A DNA stretch of 64,000 bases, taken from positions 124,001 to 188,000 of the forward strand of contig JAHDKI010000011.1 of assembly GCA_018436925.1 (NCBI GenBank), read 5' to 3'. This document shows positions 29,472 to 38,662 of this stretch, one piece after another. The translations under genes and the position numbers were made by a program. This DNA comes from Syntrophaceae bacterium (GTDB lineage: Bacteria; Desulfobacterota; Syntrophia; Syntrophales; Smithellaceae). Position 1 is the first letter of the stretch, and each line of letters begins with the position of its first letter. Below the pieces are notes generated by a model. It searched no databases, was not told the origin of the DNA, and was given only the letters and a program-made list of their open reading frames with translations.

Positions 29472-29500
29472 CTTTTAACTTTAATGGAGGCGGCTGTCAA
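29472..29500 (-). promoter_or_regulatory. sigma70-type promoter of selC
   Basis: On the minus strand: perfect -35 TTGACA (29495-29500), exactly 17 nt, then TAAAAG (29472-29477). Transcription would start about 8-9 nt before the tRNA. Confidence 0.72.
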
Positions 29501-29528
29501 TGAACAAATGTCCGGCCGAAAAGCGTCA

Positions 29529-29879
29529 TCAGATTTTTAGATCCATCAGGGCTTGATCCATTTCATCGGCAGTGATGATCGTCAATAGGTTCGCTACAAG
29601 GGCATAACGGGTCACCATCTGGTCGGCGAATTCTTCTGCCAAGTTCACATTTGAGGAGAGTCGTTCTTCGCCGGTTCGTTCATTTACACCCAGCGGAAAA
29701 CCCGGCGAGTTGTTTTGCGTGAGGCTCACGCGAACGCCGGCCGGAACCGTTTCCTGCAGAACCGCCGTGGTTGACCGGAACCCGTCTGTGTTGACGTTAG
29801 CGATATTGCTGGCATTTACATCCAATCGGATTTCGAAAGCGCGAAGTGCGGTTAATGCTGTGTTTAAGGCCTGTGACAC
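29529..29879 (-). CDS. Mini flagellar rod/hook-like protein
   Basis: A 116-residue protein made of the two ends of the flagellar axial family. Residues ~1-40 match the rod-protein N-terminus (ALTALRAFEIRLDVNASNIANVNTDGF, with the ANxxTxGF core), and ~75-116 match the FlgE/F/G/C C-terminus (SNVNLAEEFADQMVTRYAL...). The middle domain is nearly absent, so it is shorter than FlgC. Such proteins polymerise via their coiled-coil ends. No other flagellar gene is near except the YjfB-like gene 9 kb away. Role unknown; it could be a stand-alone axial-like protein. Confidence 0.7.
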   Translation of the reverse strand: MSQALNTALTALRAFEIRLDVNASNIANVNTDGFRSTTAVLQETVPAGVRVSLTQNNSPGFPLGVNERTGEERLSSNVNLAEEFADQMVTRYALVANLLTIITADEMDQALMDLKI

Positions 29880-29972
29880 GCAGAACTCCTTTTGCCGATC
29901 TTTTACCTTGTCTATCGGTAAATGGCATTAAAAACTTTAAATTTCCGCGCGATCGCGGTTTTGGGGTGAAAG

Positions 29973-31421
29973 TCAGTCTTTAATGCCGGCAATCTCTTTA
30001 GCCAGTCTCTTTTTTAAATCGAAATTGGCCAGCCTCGCGATTACGATGCGTTGCGCCTGCGGTGAGCCGGCGCCGTGCATGGATTCCGTCCGGTAGCCAA
30101 CCGCCCCCGTTCCCAGGGTCAGGTTTTCAATAAGCCGCAAAACCCGCATGCGGGCTTCCGTGGCGACATTTTGTACGCCCTGGAAATACTTATCGATGTA
30201 TGGGCCGATTTCGGGATGACGGAAGTCCTGTTCCGAAGGCAATGTGACCATCAAGCCGCCGGCGATGTCCTCGGCCAGCCTTGCGATGTCGTAAGTAAAA
30301 CGCGTCACATTGTGTTTGCAGACATTGGCGAGCATCTGGTCGATCTGATACGCCCCGGACGGCGTCCGCCAGCCCTCCATTGAACAGGCCAGCGCGCTGG
30401 AATAAATCGTTTCGTTGAGGTGCGTCATTTCAACCAGCTTGTCGCGCACATGCGAGGCTTTTGCGACGCCGCAATAGTCGGCCGAAAGCGCCGTCGCGCC
30501 GATGAGCACATCGCCGACGCCGACCTTGCAGGCATAGCTCGGGCGATGGTGGCCGCCGAACCGTTCAACCATCATGCCGACAAAGTCCGTCTCACCGTTC
30601 ATGAAAATCCGTTCCTGAGGCACAAAGACATTATCAAAGACAACCAGCGCCTCATGGCCGCCGAAGCGGGAGTTGCCTGTGTCGATGTCGCCGCCCTCAA
30701 GCTTGCGTGTGTCGCACGATTGCCTTCCAAGAATCATGACGATACCCGGCGCATCCGTCGGGACGGCAAAGCTTACCGCATAGTCTTTGTCCTTCTCCTG
30801 CATGGCGATTGTCGGCATGACCAGAATCTCATGTGAATTGACGATGCCGGTCTGATGCGCCTTGGCGCCGCGCACGACAATGCCGTCGGGGCGCCTTTCG
30901 ACAACGCGCAGGTAGAGGTCCGGATCTTTTTGCTGATGCGGAGCCAAAGACCGATCGCCTTTCGGATCGGTCATGGCGCCGTCCACAACCAGGTTTTCCT
31001 CCTGGACACGCAGGAGAAATTTTTTAAAGTTCGCATGATAGGATGATCCGGTCTTTTCGTCGATTTCGAAAGAGGTGCTGTACACGGCGTTAATGGCGTC
31101 CATGCCGACGCAGCGCTGGAAGCAGCAGGCGGTTTTCTGCCCCAGCATCCGCTGGCGGCGGACTTTTTTAATCAGGTCTTCGGTAGAAGAAAAGACATGC
31201 GTAAACCGGTTGATTTTTTTCCCCGTCAGGTGAGAAGCGGCGGTCATGAGGTCTTCATGCCGGGGGTCGAGCGCCAGTTCGTAGGTTGCCGCCACCGCGT
31301 TCATCGACGGGACGAGAATCGGATGGTCGACCGGGTTGTCAATCCGCTTTCCGAACATCCACAAGTTGAGGTTGAGCTTGCGCAAACTCGCAATATAATC
31401 ATCTCTTGTTTGAATGGTCAT
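29973..31421 (-). CDS. 4-hydroxybutyryl-CoA dehydratase / 4-HPA hydroxylase family protein, altered ligand spacing
   Basis: A 482-residue member of the AbfD/HpaB flavoprotein family and a paralogue of the protein at 50414-51874. The CxxxC pair (C100, C104 in CCFQRC) matches the [4Fe-4S] ligands of AbfD. The next ligands differ: the motif reads GGHHRPSYACK, with H292 and C298, whereas the paralogue and AbfD have H292 and C299, so one residue is missing between them. It might be a dehydratase for another hydroxyacyl-CoA or a non-dehydratase. It ends 106 bp from the flagellar-like gene; no immediate pathway partner is seen apart from the liv/CoA-transferase operon further upstream. Confidence 0.82.
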   Translation of the reverse strand: MTIQTRDDYIASLRKLNLNLWMFGKRIDNPVDHPILVPSMNAVAATYELALDPRHEDLMTAASHLTGKKINRFTHVFSSTEDLIKKVRRQRMLGQKTACCFQRCVGMDAINAVYSTSFEIDEKTGSSYHANFKKFLLRVQEENLVVDGAMTDPKGDRSLAPHQQKDPDLYLRVVERRPDGIVVRGAKAHQTGIVNSHEILVMPTIAMQEKDKDYAVSFAVPTDAPGIVMILGRQSCDTRKLEGGDIDTGNSRFGGHEALVVFDNVFVPQERIFMNGETDFVGMMVERFGGHHRPSYACKVGVGDVLIGATALSADYCGVAKASHVRDKLVEMTHLNETIYSSALACSMEGWRTPSGAYQIDQMLANVCKHNVTRFTYDIARLAEDIAGGLMVTLPSEQDFRHPEIGPYIDKYFQGVQNVATEARMRVLRLIENLTLGTGAVGYRTESMHGAGSPQAQRIVIARLANFDLKKRLAKEIAGIKD

Positions 31422-31863
31422 AGCCTTTCCTCCCCGGGTTAAAAAATTCTTTTGCTGGATTTGAATATCTCGACATTGAATTAATTGTAGCGACTCTGAA
31501 GGAGCAACACAAGACCTATTCCTTGAGGTCCCGAATCAGCCCGCGCGGGCATCGCAACCAGATTTTCATTGACATCTTCATGTTTTTCTGACACTTGAGC
31601 CGCTAGTGTCACAATCTTAATAGAGTCCGGATGCTCCGTCGAGAGGGGCGAAAGCGGAACGATATTCAATATAGCCGGTGTTCCGGCAATTCCCCGAGAT
31701 GATATAAGGGTCAGGCAGACGCCCTGGCCTTGATATACAACCCAAAAACCAGGTCAGAGAAGCGGTCTTGAGCTTCAGGCTCTTGTTGCCCTTTCTTGAT
31801 GCTTGTCCTGGTCTGGCGACGACGAGTTCGGATTCATCATCGTCACGTAAAGGATAGAGATTC
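31422..31863. other. 442-bp intergenic region
   Basis: No convincing gene: short open frames on both strands lack ribosome sites and family resemblance. It should hold promoters for the minus-strand dehydratase-like gene and the plus-strand kinase, but I could not assign boxes with confidence. Confidence 0.5.
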
Positions 31864-33771
31864 GTGGACAAATCCATGAAATTATTCGTGCCGGAAGAGG
31901 CGCGCCTGGCAGAGGTTGCCTACCATCGAAAGCAGAACTTTTTTGTTTTAGCTGCCGGAGCCCCTTCTATCCTTTTTTTCGCCTGGTTCTACTTCTATCT
32001 CGGTAAATACTTCCAAAGCGCCCTTTTTATTCTTTGGCTCGTGACGATTGTTGTGGGTATTCTGGATTCCAGTCGCCACCAAACCGTGAAGAAACTGGCC
32101 CTGAGCAAGCGCATTTTTGCAGGCATCGGATTCGGTCTATTTGCGACCAATTTGCTCACAGGGCTCTGGGATCCCGATATTTATTATATCGTCTTGCCCT
32201 GGACCTTTGCCTATGCCGTAACGGCTGTTTTGTTTTACGGAAGAAAACAAGGGTTTATCCTGGCGATGCTTTTTTGCAGCGCGGCGATCTCTTTTATCCT
32301 GATCAATGAAATGCCGCCCCTGACCGCAAGAAACACGAAGCTGTTCGAGTACAATACCATCGCCGTATTGGTCATGCTTTTATTTAACTGTCTTGTTTAT
32401 GAAAAAGCCAGGATGAAAGTTCAAGATGAACTTGCGATTTCACAAAATCAATATCGTCTGGCCGAGTTGCGACAGCGGGAAACCAATATCGAACTGACGG
32501 AGGAAATCGCCCGGCGCGAGCAATTCGAAAAAGCGCTGGCGGAAAGCGAACTGCACTATCGCGCGCTTTTTGAAGAATCCACCGTCGCGCTGTGGGAAGA
32601 AGACTTCTCCCGGGTTAAATCGTTTCTGGACAGCCTTCCCGAGGCTGAAAGCCATGATCCAGCCGCCTTTTTGCAGCAGCACGTTCCGGATGTTGCGTTT
32701 CTGGCCGATCGGATACAAACCACTGCCCTGAATCGCGCGGCGATGAAGCTTTTTAAGATTCAGCGGGAGGATAAAATCCCGATGAATTTGTTCTCCGTCA
32801 TGCATCCCCGCGATCATGAAAAACTCGTGTTACAGATCGCCGATCTTGTTCAGACGGGAAGTTCCCGATGGGATTGTATTTTTCAAGACGGCGCCCGACG
32901 CCTCTATCTGTCCGTCATCAGCTCGATTCCGGCCGGCTATGAGGACAATTGGATGAAGGTGTATTCCTCCATATACGACATGACCCAGCGTATTGAAATG
33001 GAGGAGGCAAAAAAGCGGATGGACGAGAAACTCCAAAACGCCCGCCAGATCCAAGCTATCGCCACACTGGCCGGAGGGATCGCCCATCAGTTTAATAATG
33101 CCCTGGCGGTCATTTACGGAAGCCTGGATCTTTTGGAGATCCAGGCCGGCCAGAACCCGGAAAGCAGGCGTTTCCTGGTGTCTTTGAAAACGTCGGCCAC
33201 CCGGATGAGTCATCTGACGGATCAACTGCTGGCTTACGCGGAAGGGGGGAAGTATCAGCCTCAGGAGTTTTCCGTCAATGACCTGATACAGGATTTGACC
33301 GGCATCAAAAACGCGCCGCAAGGGACGGGCATCAAAATCAAGGTTCTTCTGGATCAAGCCGCGCCGACAATCAGCGGCGATATCACACAAATCAAAATGG
33401 TCCTTGAAGCCGTCTTGTCCAACGCTTTGGAAGCCTTAAACCGCACGGAAGGCTCTGTCACCGTTGCCACCGGCAGACATAATGTCACCAGGGAGGGATC
33501 AGCCACAAACGGTATGATTGAACCGGGCGAATATCTTCTGATCCGCGTTGAAGACGATGGTTCAGGCATGGACCAAGATACGCTCAACCGGATTTTCGAA
33601 CCCTTCTTTACCACGAAAATTCACGGCCGCGGACTCGGAATGGCGGCGGCATTCGGCATTGTTCGCAACCATGACGGTTTAATCACGGTGGCGTCCGAAC
33701 CGGGAAAGGGCACGAAAGTTTCGATTTATCTTCCCGCCTCACGATCCCGGCAACAGGCGGAATACGCCTGA
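31864..33771 (+). CDS. Membrane sensor histidine kinase
   Basis: A 635-residue kinase. About five to six hydrophobic segments in residues ~25-185 form a membrane sensor; a coiled coil (~190-240) and a PAS-like domain (~235-395) follow; the dimerisation/H-box is GGIAHQFNNAL with His408; the ATPase domain has N-box VLSNALEAL, G1 EDDGSGMD, F-box FEPFFTTK and G2 GRGLGMAAAFGIV. The H-box with F/NN matches the NtrB-like HisKA type. No response regulator is adjacent, so partner and signal are unknown. It is convergent with the liv operon and shares a bidirectional terminator. Confidence 0.9.
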   Translation: MDKSMKLFVPEEARLAEVAYHRKQNFFVLAAGAPSILFFAWFYFYLGKYFQSALFILWLVTIVVGILDSSRHQTVKKLALSKRIFAGIGFGLFATNLLTGLWDPDIYYIVLPWTFAYAVTAVLFYGRKQGFILAMLFCSAAISFILINEMPPLTARNTKLFEYNTIAVLVMLLFNCLVYEKARMKVQDELAISQNQYRLAELRQRETNIELTEEIARREQFEKALAESELHYRALFEESTVALWEEDFSRVKSFLDSLPEAESHDPAAFLQQHVPDVAFLADRIQTTALNRAAMKLFKIQREDKIPMNLFSVMHPRDHEKLVLQIADLVQTGSSRWDCIFQDGARRLYLSVISSIPAGYEDNWMKVYSSIYDMTQRIEMEEAKKRMDEKLQNARQIQAIATLAGGIAHQFNNALAVIYGSLDLLEIQAGQNPESRRFLVSLKTSATRMSHLTDQLLAYAEGGKYQPQEFSVNDLIQDLTGIKNAPQGTGIKIKVLLDQAAPTISGDITQIKMVLEAVLSNALEALNRTEGSVTVATGRHNVTREGSATNGMIEPGEYLLIRVEDDGSGMDQDTLNRIFEPFFTTKIHGRGLGMAAAFGIVRNHDGLITVASEPGKGTKVSIYLPASRSRQQAEYA

Positions 33772-33773
33772 CC

Positions 33774-33814
33774 GAAAAAAAAGGCGGCGTTCCGTGAAGA
33801 ACACCGCCCTTTTT
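33774..33814. terminator. Bidirectional terminator between kinase and liv operon
   Basis: Arms 33783-33792 and 33799-33808 (10 bp, one mismatch) flanked by A-rich DNA on the left and T5 on the right, so it can end both convergent transcripts. Confidence 0.8.
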
Positions 33815-33854
33815 ATCGGTCTTTAGAGAACGGCCGCGACCGTTCTGCGCGCAG

Positions 33855-35213
33855 CTACTTTCTCAAGTCCGCCGGTTTTTTGTAGCGCTTGGGATCAACC
33901 CATTTGGCCACATGAGGTTCGTTTGCCTCGCAGGATTCATGAAGGAAAGCGACCTCGCCGTCCTTCTGGAATTGAACGATCAACTGATAGTAGTAACCGG
34001 GCAGATCGACATAGGGATTTTCCGGGTCGACGCGCACGCGGGAATGATAGAACGGTTTGATTTTCTTGGTCTGATATTTCATTTTACCCAGCGAGTAGGT
34101 GGTTTCCACATCTTCCATCGCCTTGATCAGCTTATTGATGTCGTTCGTGCCGCCGGCTTTTTCAATCGCCGCCTTGAAGTGGTAGATATCGGCATAGGCA
34201 ATATGGACGTGAATCTGCATCGGAATCTTGCGCGCATGCGCTTTTTTCACCAGAGGAATGGTTTTTTCCGTAAGCGGAATATCATCCAGGTCCGTGTAGG
34301 AACTGACGGTTCCCAGCGCTTTGCCGCCCGTCATTCTCCAGAAATCCTTGGTCTGGGCGACGCCGCCGTAGAAATTGACCTGAATATCGCGCGCCGCGGA
34401 ATCCGCCCACTGTTTGGCGAACGATTCCGTGTCGGTAAACCAGGAGCTGATGTAGAAAATCAGATCGGCGTCGGCCTTTTTGATTTCCTGGAGAAGAGGA
34501 AGATACATTGTTCCGCGCGGTTTGACGGCTTTGCTGTAAACGACTTCCAGGCCGCATTCCTGAGCCATTTTTTCCCAGGTCGGCAGGTTGATGTAGGAGA
34601 TGCCTTTTCGCCATTCGGTCGTCCAGGCCAGATCTTCCCACAGGAAGGCGATCTTCTTGACTCCCATGTATTGCGGCATGGTTTTGCAGAAGAAATACTT
34701 GGTCTGCCCGTAGTGGGCCGGTTCCGGATCCCAGTCGCGGAAACAGTGATCGTACTTCGGCGCCTCATCAATGATTCGCGCCGTCAGCTCCGATCCCATC
34801 GGTCCGTTGAACACCAGGATGTGCGGATACTGCTTGGCCAGCATGCCGGAGGCTTCCTGAACGGCCAGGCAGATCTCCGAGCGTCCTTCCACCGAAATGA
34901 ATTTGGCTTTGTCTTCAATGACCAGCTTACGAAACGCCTCCACGGACAGAGACGTATCCCCCTTGTTGTCCATCACAATGTACTTCACCGGCCGTCCCAG
35001 AATGCCTCCCGTGGCGTTGATTTCCTCCACCGCCATCTTCTGGATGTCCATGCAGGGCCTTGTTCCGGGAGAAGCCACCATACCGATATAGCCAATGACG
35101 AAAGGCTCTCCCTTGGACTGAGCCTGAGACAGAGACGGTGTGCCGACGGCGGCCGCAACCAGCAGCATCAAGGCCGCTAACGCAAAAACGGAAATACTCT
35201 TTGCTCGCTCCAT
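33855..35213 (-). CDS. Branched-chain-type ABC substrate-binding protein
   Basis: A 452-residue periplasmic type I binding protein of the LivK/Peripla_BP_6 family. A signal peptide spans ~1-32 (hydrophobic 8-27, cleavage near SQA-QS). The mature region starts EPFVIGYIGMVASPG, and the fold then alternates beta strands with segments such as IKYIVMDNKGDT-like and KKIAFLWEDLAW. It binds the operon's substrate, probably an organic acid, amide or aromatic rather than leucine, given the CoA-transferase partners. It is the last gene of the leftward unit livH-livM-livG-livF-CoA-transferase-CoA-transferase-SBP. GAGGAGGG precedes the ATG at 35213. Confidence 0.85.
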   Translation of the reverse strand: MERAKSISVFALAALMLLVAAAVGTPSLSQAQSKGEPFVIGYIGMVASPGTRPCMDIQKMAVEEINATGGILGRPVKYIVMDNKGDTSLSVEAFRKLVIEDKAKFISVEGRSEICLAVQEASGMLAKQYPHILVFNGPMGSELTARIIDEAPKYDHCFRDWDPEPAHYGQTKYFFCKTMPQYMGVKKIAFLWEDLAWTTEWRKGISYINLPTWEKMAQECGLEVVYSKAVKPRGTMYLPLLQEIKKADADLIFYISSWFTDTESFAKQWADSAARDIQVNFYGGVAQTKDFWRMTGGKALGTVSSYTDLDDIPLTEKTIPLVKKAHARKIPMQIHVHIAYADIYHFKAAIEKAGGTNDINKLIKAMEDVETTYSLGKMKYQTKKIKPFYHSRVRVDPENPYVDLPGYYYQLIVQFQKDGEVAFLHESCEANEPHVAKWVDPKRYKKPADLRK

Positions 35214-35280
35214 TCTGCTACCCTCCTCTTTCTTGACGAACAATGATTGCGATCAAACTTCTGCCGAATATTTGATCCTT

Positions 35281-36603
35281 CTAATCGCTTAAATATTTAT
35301 TTTGGATATAGTCGTTGTCCTTGCCGATCTCGCTGGCCACCCACTTGACTCTCGGAGGAGATTCAGACATTTTCACAAAATTCGCGCTGATGGTGTATTT
35401 GCCCAGCTTTTGATCCTCAACCTCCTGAAAGGCCCCGCGGACGTGCCATTGTTTATTTTCCATGGCCTGTTCGGGTGTCATCAGTTTCATCACAATGGGC
35501 ACCCCGCCGCCGCGCCATTTGGAGCGGGCGGATTTTTTGCTGTAATTGAGCGCCATGGCGACCAGTTCATCGGCGGTGAACTGCAAGGTTTTCTCTTCGA
35601 TGATCCGGTGTAAATGCAGAGCCTGTTCCAGAATATCCGGAATGCGGTCGGAAGAGTAACGCCAGTCGTCTTCCTGCTCCCAAAGGCCCAAAACTTTCAG
35701 CAGGGCTCGAAAATCGTGATCGCGCGGCGCGGCGATCGCCACCAGGCCGTCTTTGCATTTCCAGTGACCGTAAGGGTAGAGGATAAAGTCCAAAACGCCG
35801 ATGCGCGGCCTAGCCTTTTCCCAGGTGAAGCCGATGCTCGCCGGAATGCCGACCATGGACGAATAGGCATCCATCCCGGCCACATCCACCATCTGGCCCT
35901 GGCCGGTATTTTGCCTGTGAATTAAAGCCACCGTAGCCCCCAGAGCGCCTGAAAGCCCCGATATGTACCAGCCCGCCCACATGCCGCCGCGAAGCGGCCA
36001 GGTGTAGGGTTCTTTTTCCGTGGCGGGGGCGCCCATCTGCGCCGGCAGGCCCGAACCGGCCTGAGACGTGATATCCGTATCCGGCATCCGGGCCGCCGCC
36101 TTGGCCTTGTCCGTGTATTGTCCGTAGGCGGACAAAGCGACGTAGATCAGCCCGGGATTCAGCGCGCTTAACTGCCGATAGCCGATGCCCCATTCATCCA
36201 TTTGCCCGGGAGCAAAGCTTTCGATCACAACGGCCGCCTTCTTGGCCAGCCGTGCAAAGACTTGACGGTCTTCCGGCTTGTTTTTTATATCCAGGGTCAT
36301 GTAGCGTTTGTTGCGTCCTTCAAACATGAACGGGATACCCACGCCGTCAACGGTCACGCCGAAAGGGGTGATCTGACGAGCCGGATCCCCTTGCGGCGAT
36401 TCAATCTTCACAACCTCTGCGCCGAATTCGCCCAGCAGACTCGCGCAGATGATGCCGGCGAAGTTCGCTTCGCTCAAATCCAGCACCAGAATGTCGTCGA
36501 GGACTTCGGCTTTGCCGTCGATTTTCATCATGTCCGCAAGCCTTTTGCCGCGATCGGCTCCGCGAACGGCGTGTCGGGTGTAGATTTCTTCCTTCGCGCT
36601 CAT
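35281..36603 (-). CDS. Class III CoA-transferase (CaiB/BaiF family), second copy
   Basis: A 440-residue family III CoA-transferase. The N-terminal domain shows ILVLDLSEANFAGIICASLLGEFGAEVVKIESPQGDP (LGxxGAxVIKIE pattern); the catalytic Asp is expected in PDTDITSQAGSGL. The first gene's stop overlaps this gene's ATG (ATGA, 36600-36603), implying coupled translation and perhaps a heteromer of the two CaiB-like subunits. It moves CoA between organic acids, with formyl-, succinyl-, or acyl-CoA donors. Substrate unknown. Confidence 0.87.
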   Translation of the reverse strand: MSAKEEIYTRHAVRGADRGKRLADMMKIDGKAEVLDDILVLDLSEANFAGIICASLLGEFGAEVVKIESPQGDPARQITPFGVTVDGVGIPFMFEGRNKRYMTLDIKNKPEDRQVFARLAKKAAVVIESFAPGQMDEWGIGYRQLSALNPGLIYVALSAYGQYTDKAKAAARMPDTDITSQAGSGLPAQMGAPATEKEPYTWPLRGGMWAGWYISGLSGALGATVALIHRQNTGQGQMVDVAGMDAYSSMVGIPASIGFTWEKARPRIGVLDFILYPYGHWKCKDGLVAIAAPRDHDFRALLKVLGLWEQEDDWRYSSDRIPDILEQALHLHRIIEEKTLQFTADELVAMALNYSKKSARSKWRGGGVPIVMKLMTPEQAMENKQWHVRGAFQEVEDQKLGKYTISANFVKMSESPPRVKWVASEIGKDNDYIQNKYLSD

Positions 36604-37955
36604 TTTTTGACCTCTTTTCCGTAGTTATAGACGGGGTCCTCGTTGAGATTGTAATATACCGGCGGCTTCAGACCCGGCCGGTCGTCATAGGTTCCGATGA
36701 CCTTTTTCTTTTCGAGTTTTTCGATTTCCTCCTCCGACAGGCCCAAAAACTTTTTAAGAACAACTCGATTGTGATAGCCCAGCGGACGCGCCAGCCATTT
36801 CGTGCGTGAAGGGGTTCCGGAAAGCTGTGCCGAGGGCCCCGCGATCACCAGGTCTCCGTACATGTCGTCCCGGAAGAGCACCACGCTTCCGCGGTCGCGA
36901 CGCCACTTTTCAAAAGCAATGCTGTAGTCGTCCGCCACGGACGCGGCCGGAAACTGATTCGTTTCGGCCAGAGCGAGGATATCATCGCAGGATTGTGACT
37001 TCACCCAATCCGTCACGATAGAGGTGAGAGCCGCCGCATTTTCAGGCTTCAGGCGATCCAATGTCTGGCTGAATCGCGGATCCGAGGCTAATTCCGGTTT
37101 TCCGATCGCCGTCGTGAAGTGCGCGAATTGCTCTGAGGTGGCGCAGGCCAGAGCGATAAATTGTTCATCGGCGGTTTTGAAAATGGAGGCGGGCATCATC
37201 GTGGGATCGGTGTTGCCCGTTCGTCCGATGGCCTTGCCGGTGACGGAATTGTAGGTGTAATGAAACAGCAGGCGCATCAGGCCTTCGGTCTGCGCCATGT
37301 CGATATACTGGCCTTTGCCGGTTTTATTCCGGTAATAGATGGCCATCAGCACAGCCAGCGCCGCGAAGTTGCCCGGGACGAAGTCGCCCACGTAATCCGG
37401 CAGTTTATAGTAGATGTCCGTATCCGGATAGCCATTGAGCTTCAAAACGCCGCTGGCGCCCTGAGCCAGAAGATCCCATCCCGGAAAGTAACGCATGGGG
37501 CCGTACTGGCCGTACGTCGAGCAGCTCAGAAAGATGATTTTAGGATTGATTTTGGAAATTTTTTCGTAGCCGATCTGCCAGGCGTCCGCCGTGCCGGGCG
37601 CGAAATTTTCAATGACCACATCGGCGTCTTCGGCCATTTTGTAGATCAGCTCTTTGGACTGACGCAAGGCAAGATTCACCGACAGAAAATACTTGTTTTT
37701 GGTGATGTTGTGCCAGATGGGGTTGGAATGCTTCCAGTATTTCCCCCAGTAGGTGGCCGGACGCCACAAATCGCCGTAAAAGGGCAGCTCCAGTTTGATG
37801 ACTTCCGCGCCGTAGTCGGCCAGAAGCCTTGCGGCAATCGGGCCGAAAATCACGTGCGAGAAATCCAGCACGCGAATTCCTTTCAGCGCTTCGGGCTTTG
37901 AGGCGGCTTCATCCGGATTGAAAAGCTTTGCAGTGTAAGAAAAATAGTCTTCCAT
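36600..37955 (-). CDS. Class III CoA-transferase (CaiB/BaiF family), first copy
   Basis: A 451-residue protein of the same family: GIRVLDFSHVIFGPIAARLLADYGAEVIKLE start, VIENFAPGTADAWQIGYE, and GWDLLAQGASGVLKLNG holding the likely catalytic Asp. It lies between livF and the second transferase. Together the two resemble heterodimeric aromatic CoA-transferases such as the benzylsuccinate type, which also combine two family III subunits; this is an analogy, not an assignment. Confidence 0.87.
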   Translation of the reverse strand: MEDYFSYTAKLFNPDEAASKPEALKGIRVLDFSHVIFGPIAARLLADYGAEVIKLELPFYGDLWRPATYWGKYWKHSNPIWHNITKNKYFLSVNLALRQSKELIYKMAEDADVVIENFAPGTADAWQIGYEKISKINPKIIFLSCSTYGQYGPMRYFPGWDLLAQGASGVLKLNGYPDTDIYYKLPDYVGDFVPGNFAALAVLMAIYYRNKTGKGQYIDMAQTEGLMRLLFHYTYNSVTGKAIGRTGNTDPTMMPASIFKTADEQFIALACATSEQFAHFTTAIGKPELASDPRFSQTLDRLKPENAAALTSIVTDWVKSQSCDDILALAETNQFPAASVADDYSIAFEKWRRDRGSVVLFRDDMYGDLVIAGPSAQLSGTPSRTKWLARPLGYHNRVVLKKFLGLSEEEIEKLEKKKVIGTYDDRPGLKPPVYYNLNEDPVYNYGKEVKK

Positions 37956-37957
37956 GG

Positions 37958-38662
37958 TTATCTCCCCAGATATGCCTTTTTCACGAGATCATTTTTCATC
38001 AGATCACCGGCCCGGCCCTCGAGCACGACTCGGCCTTCCTGAAGAATATAGCCGCGATCGGCCAACTGTAGGGCGCGCAGGGCGTTTTGTTCGGTCAACA
38101 AAATCGTCAGACCCGTTTGGCGCAGCTTGCCCAGAGTTTCATACACGCTGTCCACAATCAGCGGGGCCAATCCGATGGACGGCTCGTCCACCATGAGCAG
38201 CATGGGATTGGCCATCAGGCCCCGCCCGATCTTGAGCATCTGCTGTTCTCCGCCGGACAGCAGGCGTGCCGACATGTTGGAGCGTTCCTTGAGCCTGGGA
38301 AACAGGCTGTAGACATATTCCAGCGTCTGTTTTCTTTTCGACCAGGACGATTTACGGTATGCCCCCAGTAGAAGATTTTCCTTGATCGTCATGTAAGGAA
38401 AACTTTTCATGCCTTCAGGCACCTGCACGATTCCACGATTGACAACCCGGTGCGACGGCATTCCCTGAATGGCTTCTTCGCGAAACAGTACTCTACCGCT
38501 GGTCGGCTGCATCATGCCCTGAATCACATTCAGAATCGTGCTTTTACCGGTTCCGTTGGACCCCAAGATCGTGACGATTTCCGATTGCCGGACATTGAAA
38601 CTGACCCCATGCAGCGCCGGGATCACTCCGTAAGACGCATTGAGTTCATCCACCTCAAGCAT
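37958..38662 (-). CDS. livF: Branched-chain-type ABC transporter ATPase LivF
   Basis: A 234-residue ATPase: Walker A GSNGTGKSTILNVI, signature LLSGGEQQMLKIGRGLM, Walker B LLMVDEPSIGLAP and the C-terminal LTEQNALRAL H-loop region. The short length and GSNGTGK are LivF-like. It pairs with LivG to power uptake by LivH/LivM. GGTGGAGG precedes the ATG, which overlaps the livG end by 8 bp. Confidence 0.92.
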   Translation of the reverse strand: MLEVDELNASYGVIPALHGVSFNVRQSEIVTILGSNGTGKSTILNVIQGMMQPTSGRVLFREEAIQGMPSHRVVNRGIVQVPEGMKSFPYMTIKENLLLGAYRKSSWSKRKQTLEYVYSLFPRLKERSNMSARLLSGGEQQMLKIGRGLMANPMLLMVDEPSIGLAPLIVDSVYETLGKLRQTGLTILLTEQNALRALQLADRGYILQEGRVVLEGRAGDLMKNDLVKKAYLGR

